Assembly: GCF_014596525.1 (NCBI RefSeq)
Contig: NZ_MSJP01000104.1
Location: 42,768 to 106,767 of the forward strand
Length of the DNA: 64,000 nt
Reading direction: 5' to 3'
Origin: Streptomyces sp. CBMA291
Lineage (GTDB): Bacteria; Actinomycetota; Actinomycetes; Streptomycetales; Streptomycetaceae
Every line of letters begins with the position of its first letter. Positions within the stretch are counted from its first letter, which is position 1. The position numbers were made by a program, and so were the translations under genes. The notes under the pieces are model-generated. The model saw nothing but the letters and a program-made list of their open reading frames with translations. It searched no databases and was not told the DNA's origin. Below, piece by piece: positions 40,092-48,876 of this stretch.

Positions 40092-40433
40092 ATGAGCGAG
40101 CAGACCGGCGCCCCCGTCGTCCGGAACGTCGACGCCCGTCACCGCTACGAGATCCTGGTCGACGAGCAGCGCGCCGGCCTCACCTCGTACCGGGACCGCG
40201 ACGAGCAGCGGGTCTTCTTCCACACGGAGGTCGACGACGCCTACGCGGGGCAGGGCCTGGCCTCGATCCTGGTCGAGCAGGCGCTGACCGATGTCCGTGC
40301 CCTCGGCAAGCGGATCGTCCCGGTCTGCCCCTACGTGGCGAAGTTCCTGAAGAAGCACGAGGAGTTCGCGGACATCACGGACCCGGTGACCCCCGAGATC
40401 CTGAAGTGGCTTGAGGAGCGGCTGGCCCGCTGA
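40092..40433 (+). CDS. Small GNAT-type acetyltransferase (YjdJ-like)
   Basis: 113 aa from ATG at 40092, with GAAAGG upstream. The compact fold shows 'RYEILVDEQRAGLTSYRDRDEQRVFFHTEVDDAYAGQGLASILVEQALTDVRALGKRIVPVCPYVAKFLKKHEEFADI'. The AGQGLAS segment is the acetyl-CoA loop and CPYVAKFL is the typical end of this short GNAT group, which acetylates unknown small substrates. It may share the pirin transcript (84-base gap, with a CCCTACGGG repeat in it) and is followed by a hairpin terminator. Confidence 0.92.
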   Translation: MSEQTGAPVVRNVDARHRYEILVDEQRAGLTSYRDRDEQRVFFHTEVDDAYAGQGLASILVEQALTDVRALGKRIVPVCPYVAKFLKKHEEFADITDPVTPEILKWLEERLAR

Positions 40434-40448
40434 CCCGGCACGGAGGGG

Positions 40449-40484
40449 AACCCGTAGGGCCCCGATAATGGGCCCCTACGGGTT
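40449..40484 (+). terminator. Terminator made of CCGTAGGG/CCCTACGG
   Basis: AACCCGTAGGGCCCC and GGGCCCCTACGGGTT pair around a 6-base loop with one bulge, 16 bases after the GNAT stop. The arms are the same TACGGG motif that recurs in this block. Confidence 0.75.
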
Positions 40485-40518
40485 TCGGCCCGGCCGACCG
40501 GGAGGAACGGAAGCACCG

Positions 40519-40896
40519 ATGGCATGGACGGCGGGCCGACGCGTACGGCTGACGAAGGATCTCAGGCTGACCGGCCCGGTCGCCCTGGACGACGGGACGC
40601 CCGCCGGATTCCTGGCCCTGGGCGCGGGCGCCGAGGGCGCCGTCGAGCGGGTGCACACCCTCGAACGGCAGCCGAGCGAGGCGGCTCGCGAGTACGAACG
40701 CCTCAAGGCCCTTCTCGACTCCTACGGGCAGCAGATGCCGCCGGAGAGCAGGACCCGCCTGGCCGAGCAGGTCACCGCCCTGGAACCCGCGTGGGCCGCC
40801 TTCCAGCGCGAGAAGACCCGGGTGACCCTCCGCGTCCGCTTCGACAACGGCTTCGTCCTCGACGAGACCCCGGAGGACGCCTTCACGGCACTCTGA
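40519..40896 (+). CDS. Conserved-looking hypothetical protein with coiled-coil middle
   Basis: 125 aa from ATG at 40519 with GGAGGA 10 bases upstream. It begins with a beta-rich segment 'GRRVRLTKDLRLTGPVALDDGTPAGFLALGAGAEGAVERV' (an SH3-like or KOW-like strand pattern), continues with a helical part (ERQPSEAAREYERLKALLDSYGQ and RTRLAEQVTALEPAWAAFQREK) and closes with strands 'TRVTLRVRFDNGFVLDETPEDAFT'. I do not recognise the family. No signal peptide is present. Codon use is normal for the window, so it is a real gene. Confidence 0.75.
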   Translation: MAWTAGRRVRLTKDLRLTGPVALDDGTPAGFLALGAGAEGAVERVHTLERQPSEAAREYERLKALLDSYGQQMPPESRTRLAEQVTALEPAWAAFQREKTRVTLRVRFDNGFVLDETPEDAFTAL

Positions 40897-40898
40897 CC

Positions 40899-40985
40899 CG
40901 TACGGGCTCCCCCGGCGCCTTCCCGTACGGGCCCCACGGCCTCCCCTACGGGACCCACGACCTCCCCCGTACGGGATCCCGGCCC
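40899..40985. repeat. Four further CCGTACGGG-type motifs
   Basis: CCCGTACGGGCTCCC, TCCCGTACGGGCCCC, TCCCCTACGGGACCC and CCCCGTACGGGATCC are spaced about 21-25 bases apart between the hypothetical gene and the end of the LysR gene. Confidence 0.65.
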
Positions 40986-41004
40986 CCTGCGGCCGTTCGG
41001 CCCC

Positions 41005-41937
41005 TCAGGGCCCGCTCGGGTGGTTCACCGGGGCGGGGCTGTAGCCGCGTTCCCGGACGAGGGCGTGGGTCAGCTCGGTGAAGGCGCGGGCGGCGGCGCT
41101 CTCGTAGGCGTCCGCACGCCGCAGAAGAGTGACCGTACGCGTGGGCAGGGGCGGGTCGAGGGGCGCGGGGGTGAGGTGGGGGTGGTCGTGGGCGACGGCG
41201 TCGGGCAGGACGGTGGCCAGCGGGGTCCGCTGGACGATCTCGACGAGGGCCTGGACGGAGTTCGCCTCGATGGCGATACGCGGGCTGACGCGGTGCCGCG
41301 AGAAATACGCGTCGACGTGACCGCGAGTCGCGAAGTCACCGCTGAGAAGCGCGAGTTGCCGATCGGCGATCTCTCCCACCGGCAGCGGTGACGCCTGGTC
41401 GGCGGCGGGCTCGCGGCAGCCGGTGACCAGACCGAGGGTCTCGGTGAACAGCGGGGTGGCGGCGACACCGGGAAGGTGCGGTCCCGCGAAGGCGATGCCG
41501 AGATCGAGGTCGTCGGCGAGCAGCGCCGCCTCGATGCGCCCCTGTGTCATCTCCTCCAGGGAGAGGCTGACGCCGGGGTGGCGGGCGTGGAGCCCGGCGG
41601 TGAGCGGACCCGCCAGATAGGCGGTGAACGTGGGGGTGATCCCCAGGCGCAGATGGCCGCGCGAGAGGTCCTGGACGTCATGGACGGCCCGTTCGGCGGC
41701 GGCCAGATCCCGCAGGGCCCGTTGGGCGTGGTCGACGTAGACGGCACCGGCGTCGGTGAGCCGCACGGAACGGCCGGTGCGGTCCAGGAGCTGCACGCCG
41801 AGGGTCCGTTCCAGCTGCTTGATCTGCTGCGAGAGCGTGGGCTGCGAGATGTGCAGCTCCTCGGCGGCGCGGGTGAAGTTGCCGTGATCGGCCACGGCGA
41901 GCAGATAGCGCAGGTGACGCAGTTCGATGAGGGCCAT
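41005..41937 (-). CDS. LysR-family regulator, CynR-like
   Basis: 310 aa from ATG at 41937. Residues 1-60 are a classical LysR helix-turn-helix: 'ELRHLRYLLAVADHGNFTRAAEELHISQPTLSQQIKQLERTLGVQLLDRTGRSVRLTDAG'. The ligand domain follows ('GHLRLGITPTFTAYLAGPLTAGLHARHPGVSLSLEEMTQGRIEAALLADDLDLGIAF'). It is divergent from the carbonic anhydrase/cyanase pair, so it almost certainly senses cyanate and activates that operon as CynR does. A TATAGT box ends only 6 bases before the ATG, so its mRNA may be leaderless. Confidence 0.92.
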   Translation of the reverse strand: MALIELRHLRYLLAVADHGNFTRAAEELHISQPTLSQQIKQLERTLGVQLLDRTGRSVRLTDAGAVYVDHAQRALRDLAAAERAVHDVQDLSRGHLRLGITPTFTAYLAGPLTAGLHARHPGVSLSLEEMTQGRIEAALLADDLDLGIAFAGPHLPGVAATPLFTETLGLVTGCREPAADQASPLPVGEIADRQLALLSGDFATRGHVDAYFSRHRVSPRIAIEANSVQALVEIVQRTPLATVLPDAVAHDHPHLTPAPLDPPLPTRTVTLLRRADAYESAAARAFTELTHALVRERGYSPAPVNHPSGP

Positions 41938-41943
41938 GATTCG

Positions 41944-41996
41944 ACTATAGATGGGATCAATAGCTCTTATGCGTAATGACTCTTGGACACTATAGA
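41944..41996. promoter_or_regulatory. Divergent promoters of the LysR and cynT-cynS genes
   Basis: On the plus strand TATAGA (41991-41996) is a strong -10 but the position 17 bases upstream (TTATGC) is a poor -35, fitting an activator-dependent promoter. On the minus strand TATAGT (41944-41949) lies 6 bases before the LysR ATG. The dyad between them (ATCAATAGCTCTTATGCGTA region, 41956-41975) is AT-rich and is the likely LysR binding site. Confidence 0.5.
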
Positions 41997-42060
41997 CGCA
42001 GGTCATGCATGGTTGTTCTCACCAGCCCGCAGGGGCCGATCACCCCCGAAAGGAGTGACC

Positions 42061-42648
42061 ATGCAGGACCTCACCGATGGCGTCGCCCGCTTCCAGGAGG
42101 ACGTCTTCCCCGCGAAGGCTGAGCTTTTCGCCCACCTGGCCACACATCACGCCCCGCACACGCTGTTCATCAGCTGTTCCGACGCCCGCGTCGTCCCCGA
42201 GCTGATCACCGGCGCCGAGCCGGGCGACCTGTTCGTCATCCGTACGGCCGGGAACCTGGTCCCCGCCTACACGCCCGGCGCCGACGGTGTCGCGGCGAGC
42301 ATCGAGTACGCGGTCGCCGCGCTCGGCGTGCGGGAGATCGTCGTCTGCGGTCACTCCTCCTGTGGTGCGATGACCGCCCTGGCCGAGGGTCACGACCTCT
42401 CCGGCGCCCCGGCGGTCGCCGACTGGCTGCGGCTCGCGGACTCGTCCGCCGCCCGCACCGCCGCGACGGGTGACGTCCTGGCCCTGGTGCGGCAGAACGT
42501 CCTCGCCCAGCTGGCGAATCTCGCCACCCACCCGTCGGTCGCCAAGGCCCTCACGGAGGACAAGGTCACCCTCCACGGCTGGGTCTACGACATCCCCACC
42601 GGCCGGGTCGAGGACCTCACCGCCACCGGCTCCGCCGTCGCCGCCTGA
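42061..42648 (+). CDS. cynT: Beta-class carbonic anhydrase of the cyanate operon
   Basis: 195 aa. ATG at 42061 with GAAAGGAG 5 bases upstream. The zinc site is complete: 'FISCSDARVVPELI' (Cys and the Asp-Arg dyad) and 'VVCGHSSCGAMTAL' (His and Cys). The genomic pair with cyanase identifies it as CynT: it recaptures CO2 as bicarbonate, the co-substrate cyanase needs. Usual length for the family. It forms an operon with cynS, 130 bases apart. Confidence 0.95.
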   Translation: MQDLTDGVARFQEDVFPAKAELFAHLATHHAPHTLFISCSDARVVPELITGAEPGDLFVIRTAGNLVPAYTPGADGVAASIEYAVAALGVREIVVCGHSSCGAMTALAEGHDLSGAPAVADWLRLADSSAARTAATGDVLALVRQNVLAQLANLATHPSVAKALTEDKVTLHGWVYDIPTGRVEDLTATGSAVAA

Positions 42649-42778
42649 CCACGGCCCTCTACCGCCACCGGACCCGCTCCCCTCCAATGGACGGAACTCC
42701 GTCCCCACGGGCAGAGCCCCTTCCCATGGCCGGAGCGGCACCCCATCCGTCACCGACACCACAAAGGAAGCACCGATC

Positions 42779-43249
42779 ATGACGCAGTCGCAGTTCTCGC
42801 AGACCGCCCGTGAGGCCCTGGCCGACCAGGCCGTCGCCGCCAAGGCCCGCAAGGGCCTGTCCTGGAAGGAGATCGCGGAGGCCTCCGGCCTCTCGGTCGC
42901 CTTCACCACCGCCGCCGTCCTCGGCCAGCACCCGCTGCCCGAGGAGTCCGCCAAGGCCGTCGCCGACCTCCTGGGGCTCGACGACGACGCGGCACTGCTC
43001 CTCCAGAGCATCCCGGTCCGCGGCTCGATGCCCAACCGCATCCCCACCGACCCGACGATGTACCGCTTCTACGAGATGCTCCAGGTCTACGGCACCACGC
43101 TGAAGGCCCTGGTCCACGAGGAGTTCGGGGACGGAATCATCTCCGCCATCAACTTCAGGCTCGACGTGAAGAAGGTCGCCGACCCCGAGGGCGGCGAGCG
43201 AGCCATCATCACTCTCGACGGCAAGTACCTGCCCACCAAGCCTTTCTGA
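42779..43249 (+). CDS. cynS: Cyanase (cyanate hydratase)
   Basis: 156 aa. ATG at 42779 with AAGGAAG upstream. The N-terminal helical domain ('ARKGLSWKEIAEASGLSVAFTTAAVLGQHPLPEESAKAVADLLGLDDDAALLLQ') is followed by the catalytic segment 'PTDPTMYRFYEMLQVYGTTLKALVHEEFGDGIISAINFRLDV', with the Arg and Glu of YRFYEM and the Ser of SAIN that form the active site. It converts cyanate and bicarbonate to ammonia and CO2 as a decamer in the cytoplasm. The length and ending (GKYLPTKPF) are typical. Confidence 0.97.
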   Translation: MTQSQFSQTAREALADQAVAAKARKGLSWKEIAEASGLSVAFTTAAVLGQHPLPEESAKAVADLLGLDDDAALLLQSIPVRGSMPNRIPTDPTMYRFYEMLQVYGTTLKALVHEEFGDGIISAINFRLDVKKVADPEGGERAIITLDGKYLPTKPF

Positions 43250-43356
43250 CGTCCAGCCAGAAGCGCCACAGCACCGCAGGCGCGGGTGGGCCGGAAACAG
43301 CTCCCTCCGGCCCACCCCCTCCCCCGCCCACTCCCTCGCCATCCCGGAGGCTTCCC

Positions 43357-43854
43357 GTGGACTTCGCCCAGCGCACCATCGACATCGCCCGGCGGAACGT
43401 CGCCGAAGGCGGCCGGCCGTTCGCGACCGTCATCGTCAAGGACGGCGAGATCCTGGCCGAGAGCCCGAACCTGGTCGCCCAGACCAACGACCCCACCGCC
43501 CACGCGGAGATCCTCGCCATCCGCGAGGCCTGCACCAGGCTCGGCACCGAGCACCTGACCGGCACCACCGTCTACGTACTCGCCCACCCCTGCCCCATGT
43601 GCCTGGGTTCGCTGTACTACTGCTCGCCGGACGAGGTCGTCTTCCTCACCACCCGCGACGCCTACGAGCCGCACTACGTCGACGACCGCAAGTACTTCGA
43701 ACTCGACACCTTCTACACCGAGATCGCCACCCCCTGGCAGGACCGCCGTCTCCCCATGACTTACGAAGCCCGCGACGAGGCCGTCGAGGTCTACCGCTTC
43801 TGGCAGGAGCGCAACGGCGGCGAGCGGCACGTGGCGGGCGCGCCCACCAGGTAG
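43357..43854 (+). CDS. Zinc-dependent nucleobase deaminase of the CDA/guanine-deaminase fold
   Basis: 165 aa. GTG at 43357 with GGAGG 6 bases upstream. The zinc/catalytic motifs are HAE ('DPTAHAEILAIREACTRLG') and PCPMC ('VYVLAHPCPMCLGSLYYCSPDEVVF'). The C-terminal 'YEPHYVDDRKYFELDTFYTEIATPW' resembles the B. subtilis guanine deaminase/GuaD-type subgroup rather than TadA. It follows cynS by ~107 bases, so may be co-transcribed: ammonia release is a common theme. Substrate could be guanine, cytosine or another base. Confidence 0.9.
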   Translation: MDFAQRTIDIARRNVAEGGRPFATVIVKDGEILAESPNLVAQTNDPTAHAEILAIREACTRLGTEHLTGTTVYVLAHPCPMCLGSLYYCSPDEVVFLTTRDAYEPHYVDDRKYFELDTFYTEIATPWQDRRLPMTYEARDEAVEVYRFWQERNGGERHVAGAPTR

Positions 43855-44057
43855 GCCCCGCCGAGCCGCGGCCACCACTCCCGTCCGCACGCCACCCGCC
43901 CCCATCCGCACCCCATCCGCACCCTCCTCCCCACTGCCAGGCGCCGGTTCGACCGGCGTCGTGGCGTTCCCCGGCCGACCGAGGCAAACCGGCCCACCGG
44001 ACCGCCGACGGCCCCTTTAATGGGTGGCGTTCGCGTGAACGTGTGATACGCGTCACG
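43855..44057. other. Intergenic region before the caspase-like STAND gene
   Basis: No gene is seen. A palindrome-like TGATACGCGTCACGA lies at 44043-44057, immediately before the proposed ATG. The promoter of the large gene is not evident. Confidence 0.4.
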
Positions 44058-47000
44058 ATGGCCCGGACAGGATACGGACGTGAAGTGGTCGAGCATCTGA
44101 CGATGATCCGGTCGCAGCGACGGGCCTCGGCCCTCGTCGGAACAGTGGCCGTATCCCACTACGCGCAACCGGCGGGTGCACGCCGTTTGCTTCCCGACCT
44201 CCCCGAAATCGCCCCCGTCCGCGACCGGTTCACCGGCATCGCCCGGGACCGACTCGGGTTCGACGACGCCCTCTCCCTCGACGGGGAGCGTGCGGAGGGC
44301 TCGGAGGGAGCGGGGCGCGCGGGGAGCCAGGGGTACACGGGAGGCCAGGGGGGTGCAGGGGGCCAGGTGGGTGCAGGGGGCGCCACCAGCGCGCGGGTGC
44401 GGTCGGGGCTCGACGCGTTCCTCTCCCACGGCGCCGAGCGGAAGATCCTTTACTGGGCGGGGCACGGCTACGACCTCGGCCCCCTCGGCTACTTCCTGGC
44501 CTGCGAGGACTCCTGTACCGACGGCCGGTTCGATCCGGGGCGCGCGATCGCCCTGACCGAGCTGGTCGACCGACTGCTGAGCCCCGGCGCCTCCTCCCAC
44601 ATCCTGCTGGTCGTCGACATCCGCCTCGCCGCCGGGAAGTTGCCGGGCGCTCTCGACCGCGCCCTCTCGGCCGGCCGGGAGCGCGTCGGCCGTGCACGAC
44701 GGGACGGAGGGGGCGGATTCGCGGCCGTCGCCACGTGTGGATTGGGCGCGGTGGCACCTGGGAGCCGTTGGGTCGACTGGCTCGAAGAGGCCTTGTCCGT
44801 ACCGGAGTTCGTCGCGGGGGACCGCTCCCGTCCCTTCGACCCGGCCGCGCCGTACCTGCCGGTGCCGTATCTGCTGGAGGCCCTGGACGGTGCCGCCACG
44901 GCCTCCGGCATCGACGAGCCCGACAGGCTCCCCTCGTACCGTGAAGTACGCGCCCTGCCAAACGACTTCCTCGACAACCCCTACCGCGCGGAGCCCCGGC
45001 GCGCGGAGCCGACCACGGCGGTCCTGCGCGACCGGTCCCCCTGGTTCGGCGCCGAGCGGTTCGGTCTGGAGGACGACGGCGGTCATCCGCGCCGCCACTT
45101 CGCCGGGCGGCAGGGCTCCCTGGACCGGGTGGTGCGCTGGATGGACACCCACCCCCGAGGGCTGCTCGTGGTCACCGGACCCCCGGGCAGCGGCAAGACC
45201 GCCCTCCTCGGGCGGCTCGCGCTCACCTCCCTCCCGGCGTGGCGTGACGGTCAGCGGCCGGAGCTGCCGTCGTCCGCCCTCCCGCGCACGGGCACGATCC
45301 ACGCGGCGCTTTCCTGCCGGGGCCGGTCCCTGCACTCGCTCACGAGCGCCCTGTGGCAGGTGCTCGCCGGGCTCGACGGCATGGCCCCGCCACCGGCGGG
45401 CCCGGCGACGCCGGACCGCTGCCACCGCGCGGTGGAGCGGCTCGTCGGCACCTCGGGCTCGCTGAACCTGCTCTTCGACGCCCTCGACGAGGCCCTTCCC
45501 GAACAGGCCCACGAGATCGCGCGCCGCCTCCTCAATCCGCTCGCCGCGCTCCGGGGCGTCCGGGTGGTCGTGGCGACCCGCCCCCGGCCACGGCGCCGGG
45601 CCACCGTCCAGGGTGCGGAGGAGAGCCTGACCGACGCGCTCGACCAGAGCGTCGCCCCGCTGGTCCTCGGCGACGACGAGGAGGCGGGCGAGAGCATCGC
45701 GGGCATGGTGGCATCGGTGCTGGCCGAGGCACCCGCGTACCACCGCGAGGAGGACCGGGCGTGGATCGCCCGGACGGTCGCCGCCCGCAGCCGGGGTTCC
45801 TTCCTGGTGGCCCGGCTCGCCGCCCGTTACCTGGCGCGGCGGCGCTGGGCCATGACCGGGACCGAGCTGGCCCGCTGGATGGACGAGGGCCGGATGGACC
45901 TCGGCAAGCGGTTCGGCGAGGAGATCGGGCACCTCGCCGGACAGCGCGGTGCCGAGCGGGTCGAGGAGATGCTGCGCCCGCTCGCCGTGGTGCAGGAACC
46001 GGGGCTCGCCCGGCGCGGCCCCTGGCTGGCGCTCGCCAACGCCCTGCGAGACGAGGGAAGTTCGGAACTCACCCCGGCCGATCTGCACCGGATCGGGATC
46101 GGCGCGGGCGGTGACCTCGTCGCACGGCAGCTGCTGCCCGGCGGCCAGGACGTCTCCTTCCATCTGGCCCACCCGGACTACGGGCCGCAGTTGCTGCGGC
46201 GGGCCGGACTCGACCCGGCCGAGGCGCACTCCAAGGCCGTCGCCGCGCTGCGCGAGCGGGCGGCGGAGGGCTGGCGGCACGCGGACACGTACACGCTCGG
46301 GCTTCTCGGCGCCCATGCGGCCGAGGCGGGACCCGGTCATCTGCGGGCCCTCTTCGAGGACATGGAGTTCCTGGTACGGACCGACCCCGCCGTCATGGTG
46401 CCGCTCGCCTCCGCGCTCGCCCGCGACTGCGACGGGGCGGCGCTCTACGCGCGCGTCGGCGAAGCCTTCCGAGACCTCGGCGTGCCGGAGCGGCGGGCGC
46501 TGCTGCGGGCCACCGCGTTCGTGAGCCACCGGGAGACCACGTACGCGCTCCTCGACCGGGACGAGGACTTCCTGCCCTGGCAGGAGTACTGGACCGATCA
46601 GCCGCCCGAGCCACTGGAGTGGCGGCTGCCCGCGCCGCTCGGCGGGGCGCACACCCTGAGCTGGACCGCCGACCCGGACGAACAGCGGTCCGGAAACCGT
46701 CTCGTGGCAGGCGGTCGCGGTGAAGTCCTGCTCCTGGAGCCGGAGTCGGGACTGCGGCTGCTGACCCGTCGTACGCACGGATCCGAACGGTCCCGGGGCG
46801 AAACCCTCGCGGAGGTACGGGAGGTGGGGGCGGGTCCGTACCGGACGACCGTCGCCCGCGACGACCGCGCCGTCCACTTCTGGCGGTCGGACGCGCGGCG
46901 GCCCGAGTACGCCTACCGCTGGGGCGGCGCGGTGCGGACGCTCGCGGCGGTCGAGCGGGGCACGGAGACGCTGGTGTGGGCCGCCGACGGGCGGCACCTG

Positions 47001-48713
47001 TGGATGTGGCGCCGCCGGCACGACTCCCCGGACGGGCAGGACGAGGGCCTGGCCGACATCCGCGTGGCCGACACCGAACGGCTCGCCGCGCTGGTCCTCG
47101 GCCGTCGGGTGTTCCTCCTCGCGGCGGGCCGACGGGCCGTGCTGCACGAGGTCGACCTCCGGGTACGGGGCGGCCGGGGGCTGCTGCGTGCCGGTATCGA
47201 CCTCGGGGCGCTGGCCCATCCGGCGGTGGCGGCGTGCGCGCTCGACGTACCGGCGCCGGACGGGCGCCGGCAGGGCTGGCTCGCGGTGGCGGACGGCGGG
47301 CGGGTGTCGGTGTGGCTGTGCGAGACGGACGACCGGGCGGGCGGCGCGCCTCTCGACGCGTCCCCGGTGCACGTCTTCGCCTCGGCGGCCCGGGGGTTGA
47401 CCTTCGGGCGGTACGGCGACGTGACGCTCCTGGCCGTACAGGAGGGGCCGACCGTCCGGGTCCTCGACCCCGCGGATCCGGACCGCGAGGCCCGGTTCGC
47501 GCTGACCGCGCCCCGGATCGGCGCGCTGGCGTTCGAGCCGAACGGGCGGGGGGTGCTCGCGGTGGCCGACGGGCCCCACATCCGCATGCTGGAGGTGGCG
47601 TCGGCGCTGGGCACGGGCCGCGGTCTGCCCGGCCCCGGCCATGAGCAGCGGCCGCAGGTCGCACTCGCCGAGGCGGGCGGGGAGGCGCCGCTGCTCTGCC
47701 GGGTGCGGGGGAACCGGGTGCTGGCGTCCCGGCCCCGCCGGGGCGCCCCCGCGTCACTGCCCGCCCTCGCCTTGACCCATGTCGACCAGGTGACCGCGGT
47801 CCGCGCGGCGCGGTACGCCGGGGGGTGGGTGGTGGTCGCGGCGGCCCGGCGGACGGTCCGGCTGTGGCTGGTGTCCGAGGAGCTTTCCGTACGAGCCGAG
47901 CACGATCTCGAACTCGGCGGCGACACCGGGAACATGGTGACCGCGTGGGGCCTGACCGTGGACGCGTCCGCCGGTCGCGTCCGCCTGTACGCCCCCGACC
48001 GGCAGGGCGTCGCGTACGCGGAGCTGCCACTGGACGGGGCGCGCGGCTGGCGACGCGGCGGCGCCGTACCCGCGGGACCGCGCGTCTGCGGGGTGGACGC
48101 CCGGACCATGACCGACGGCACGACGTGGCTGGCCGCCGACCTGGGACACGCGATCCTGCTGTGGGAGCACGGAGACGAGGGCCTGACGGAGACACGCCGC
48201 ATCGACTTGCCGGGCCGCGGGGACACGGGCCCGCAGACAGGCAGGTTCACCCTGGGCGAGCGGTACGACCCGGAGAAGGCGAAGTCCGTACCGCTGCTCG
48301 CGTGGGCCGACGCGGGGACGGTCGGACTGGCCGGGTGCACAGCGCCGACCGACGACCGAAGAACCCTCCCGGGGGACCCCCGCGCGATCACCTCACTCCT
48401 CTTCACCGGCCCCCCGGAGCACCCCCTGCTCCTGATCTGCGACGAACACCACGCACCTGCGGTATGGGACGTACGGGCCGAAAGCTGGCGGGGCGGGGCG
48501 GGCGAACGGGGCGTACCGGGTCGCGGCTACCCGGTACGAGCGGTGGACGCGGCGCGGGAGGGGGGCGGCCTGGTGGTGGCGCTCCAGGGCGATCACCGAT
48601 GCGACCTGATCCGGTTGCCCGAGGGGCTTACGGGAGGGGGTCAGGCCCGTCGTCCCTCCGAGTCCCAGCACAGCCCCGTCCGGTCGCCCGGTACCGCGTG
48701 CCGCCCTAGCTGA
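44058..48713 (+). CDS. Caspase-like/STAND ATPase/beta-propeller protein with degenerate protease dyad
   Basis: 1551 aa from ATG at 44058; an ATG at residue 16 (MIRSQRRASAL) is an equally good start. Residues ~20-290 follow the caspase (C14) fold: 'ILYWAGHGYDLGPLGYFLACEDS' gives His136, but the next strand 'HILLVVDIRLAAGKLPG' has Arg where the Cys of DxCxAG should be. A Gly-rich insertion (80-112) separates its strands. Residues ~350-800 form a STAND/NACHT-type ATPase with Walker A GPPGSGKT (374-381) and 'LNLLFDALDEAL'. The rest (to ~1510) is a beta-propeller with blade-like 'VHFWRSD', 'LWMWRRR', 'VSVWLCE', 'VRLWLV' endings. A ligand-sensing signalling ATPase, perhaps immunity-related; the protease part is probably inactive. 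Confidence 0.9.
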   Translation: MARTGYGREVVEHLTMIRSQRRASALVGTVAVSHYAQPAGARRLLPDLPEIAPVRDRFTGIARDRLGFDDALSLDGERAEGSEGAGRAGSQGYTGGQGGAGGQVGAGGATSARVRSGLDAFLSHGAERKILYWAGHGYDLGPLGYFLACEDSCTDGRFDPGRAIALTELVDRLLSPGASSHILLVVDIRLAAGKLPGALDRALSAGRERVGRARRDGGGGFAAVATCGLGAVAPGSRWVDWLEEALSVPEFVAGDRSRPFDPAAPYLPVPYLLEALDGAATASGIDEPDRLPSYREVRALPNDFLDNPYRAEPRRAEPTTAVLRDRSPWFGAERFGLEDDGGHPRRHFAGRQGSLDRVVRWMDTHPRGLLVVTGPPGSGKTALLGRLALTSLPAWRDGQRPELPSSALPRTGTIHAALSCRGRSLHSLTSALWQVLAGLDGMAPPPAGPATPDRCHRAVERLVGTSGSLNLLFDALDEALPEQAHEIARRLLNPLAALRGVRVVVATRPRPRRRATVQGAEESLTDALDQSVAPLVLGDDEEAGESIAGMVASVLAEAPAYHREEDRAWIARTVAARSRGSFLVARLAARYLARRRWAMTGTELARWMDEGRMDLGKRFGEEIGHLAGQRGAERVEEMLRPLAVVQEPGLARRGPWLALANALRDEGSSELTPADLHRIGIGAGGDLVARQLLPGGQDVSFHLAHPDYGPQLLRRAGLDPAEAHSKAVAALRERAAEGWRHADTYTLGLLGAHAAEAGPGHLRALFEDMEFLVRTDPAVMVPLASALARDCDGAALYARVGEAFRDLGVPERRALLRATAFVSHRETTYALLDRDEDFLPWQEYWTDQPPEPLEWRLPAPLGGAHTLSWTADPDEQRSGNRLVAGGRGEVLLLEPESGLRLLTRRTHGSERSRGETLAEVREVGAGPYRTTVARDDRAVHFWRSDARRPEYAYRWGGAVRTLAAVERGTETLVWAADGRHLWMWRRRHDSPDGQDEGLADIRVADTERLAALVLGRRVFLLAAGRRAVLHEVDLRVRGGRGLLRAGIDLGALAHPAVAACALDVPAPDGRRQGWLAVADGGRVSVWLCETDDRAGGAPLDASPVHVFASAARGLTFGRYGDVTLLAVQEGPTVRVLDPADPDREARFALTAPRIGALAFEPNGRGVLAVADGPHIRMLEVASALGTGRGLPGPGHEQRPQVALAEAGGEAPLLCRVRGNRVLASRPRRGAPASLPALALTHVDQVTAVRAARYAGGWVVVAAARRTVRLWLVSEELSVRAEHDLELGGDTGNMVTAWGLTVDASAGRVRLYAPDRQGVAYAELPLDGARGWRRGGAVPAGPRVCGVDARTMTDGTTWLAADLGHAILLWEHGDEGLTETRRIDLPGRGDTGPQTGRFTLGERYDPEKAKSVPLLAWADAGTVGLAGCTAPTDDRRTLPGDPRAITSLLFTGPPEHPLLLICDEHHAPAVWDVRAESWRGGAGERGVPGRGYPVRAVDAAREGGGLVVALQGDHRCDLIRLPEGLTGGGQARRPSESQHSPVRSPGTACRPS

Positions 48714-48876
48714 TCACCCGTCAAACCCACCGGCCCCTCCGCCCGCAGGCGGCCGTTCGGCATGCGGTCCCCTCCGGGCCTCGGCGCCCACGCGAGTGGT
48801 CCATTGGGATGGTTCGGGCTCGGCTCCAGGGGCTGGGGGCTCAAGTCGTCGTGTCCGGTGGTCCGAGACAACAGGC

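Noticed and set aside
43791..47642. Very long open frame on the minus strand (~1280 codons)
   Set aside because: Mirror of the caspase-like STAND gene; Arg/Pro/Gly-rich translation without domains, caused by the G/C-ending codons on the plus strand.
48714..48876. Separate small gene before guaD
   Set aside because: Open frame in line with guaD but no ribosome site before ATG at 48796 and no coding texture.
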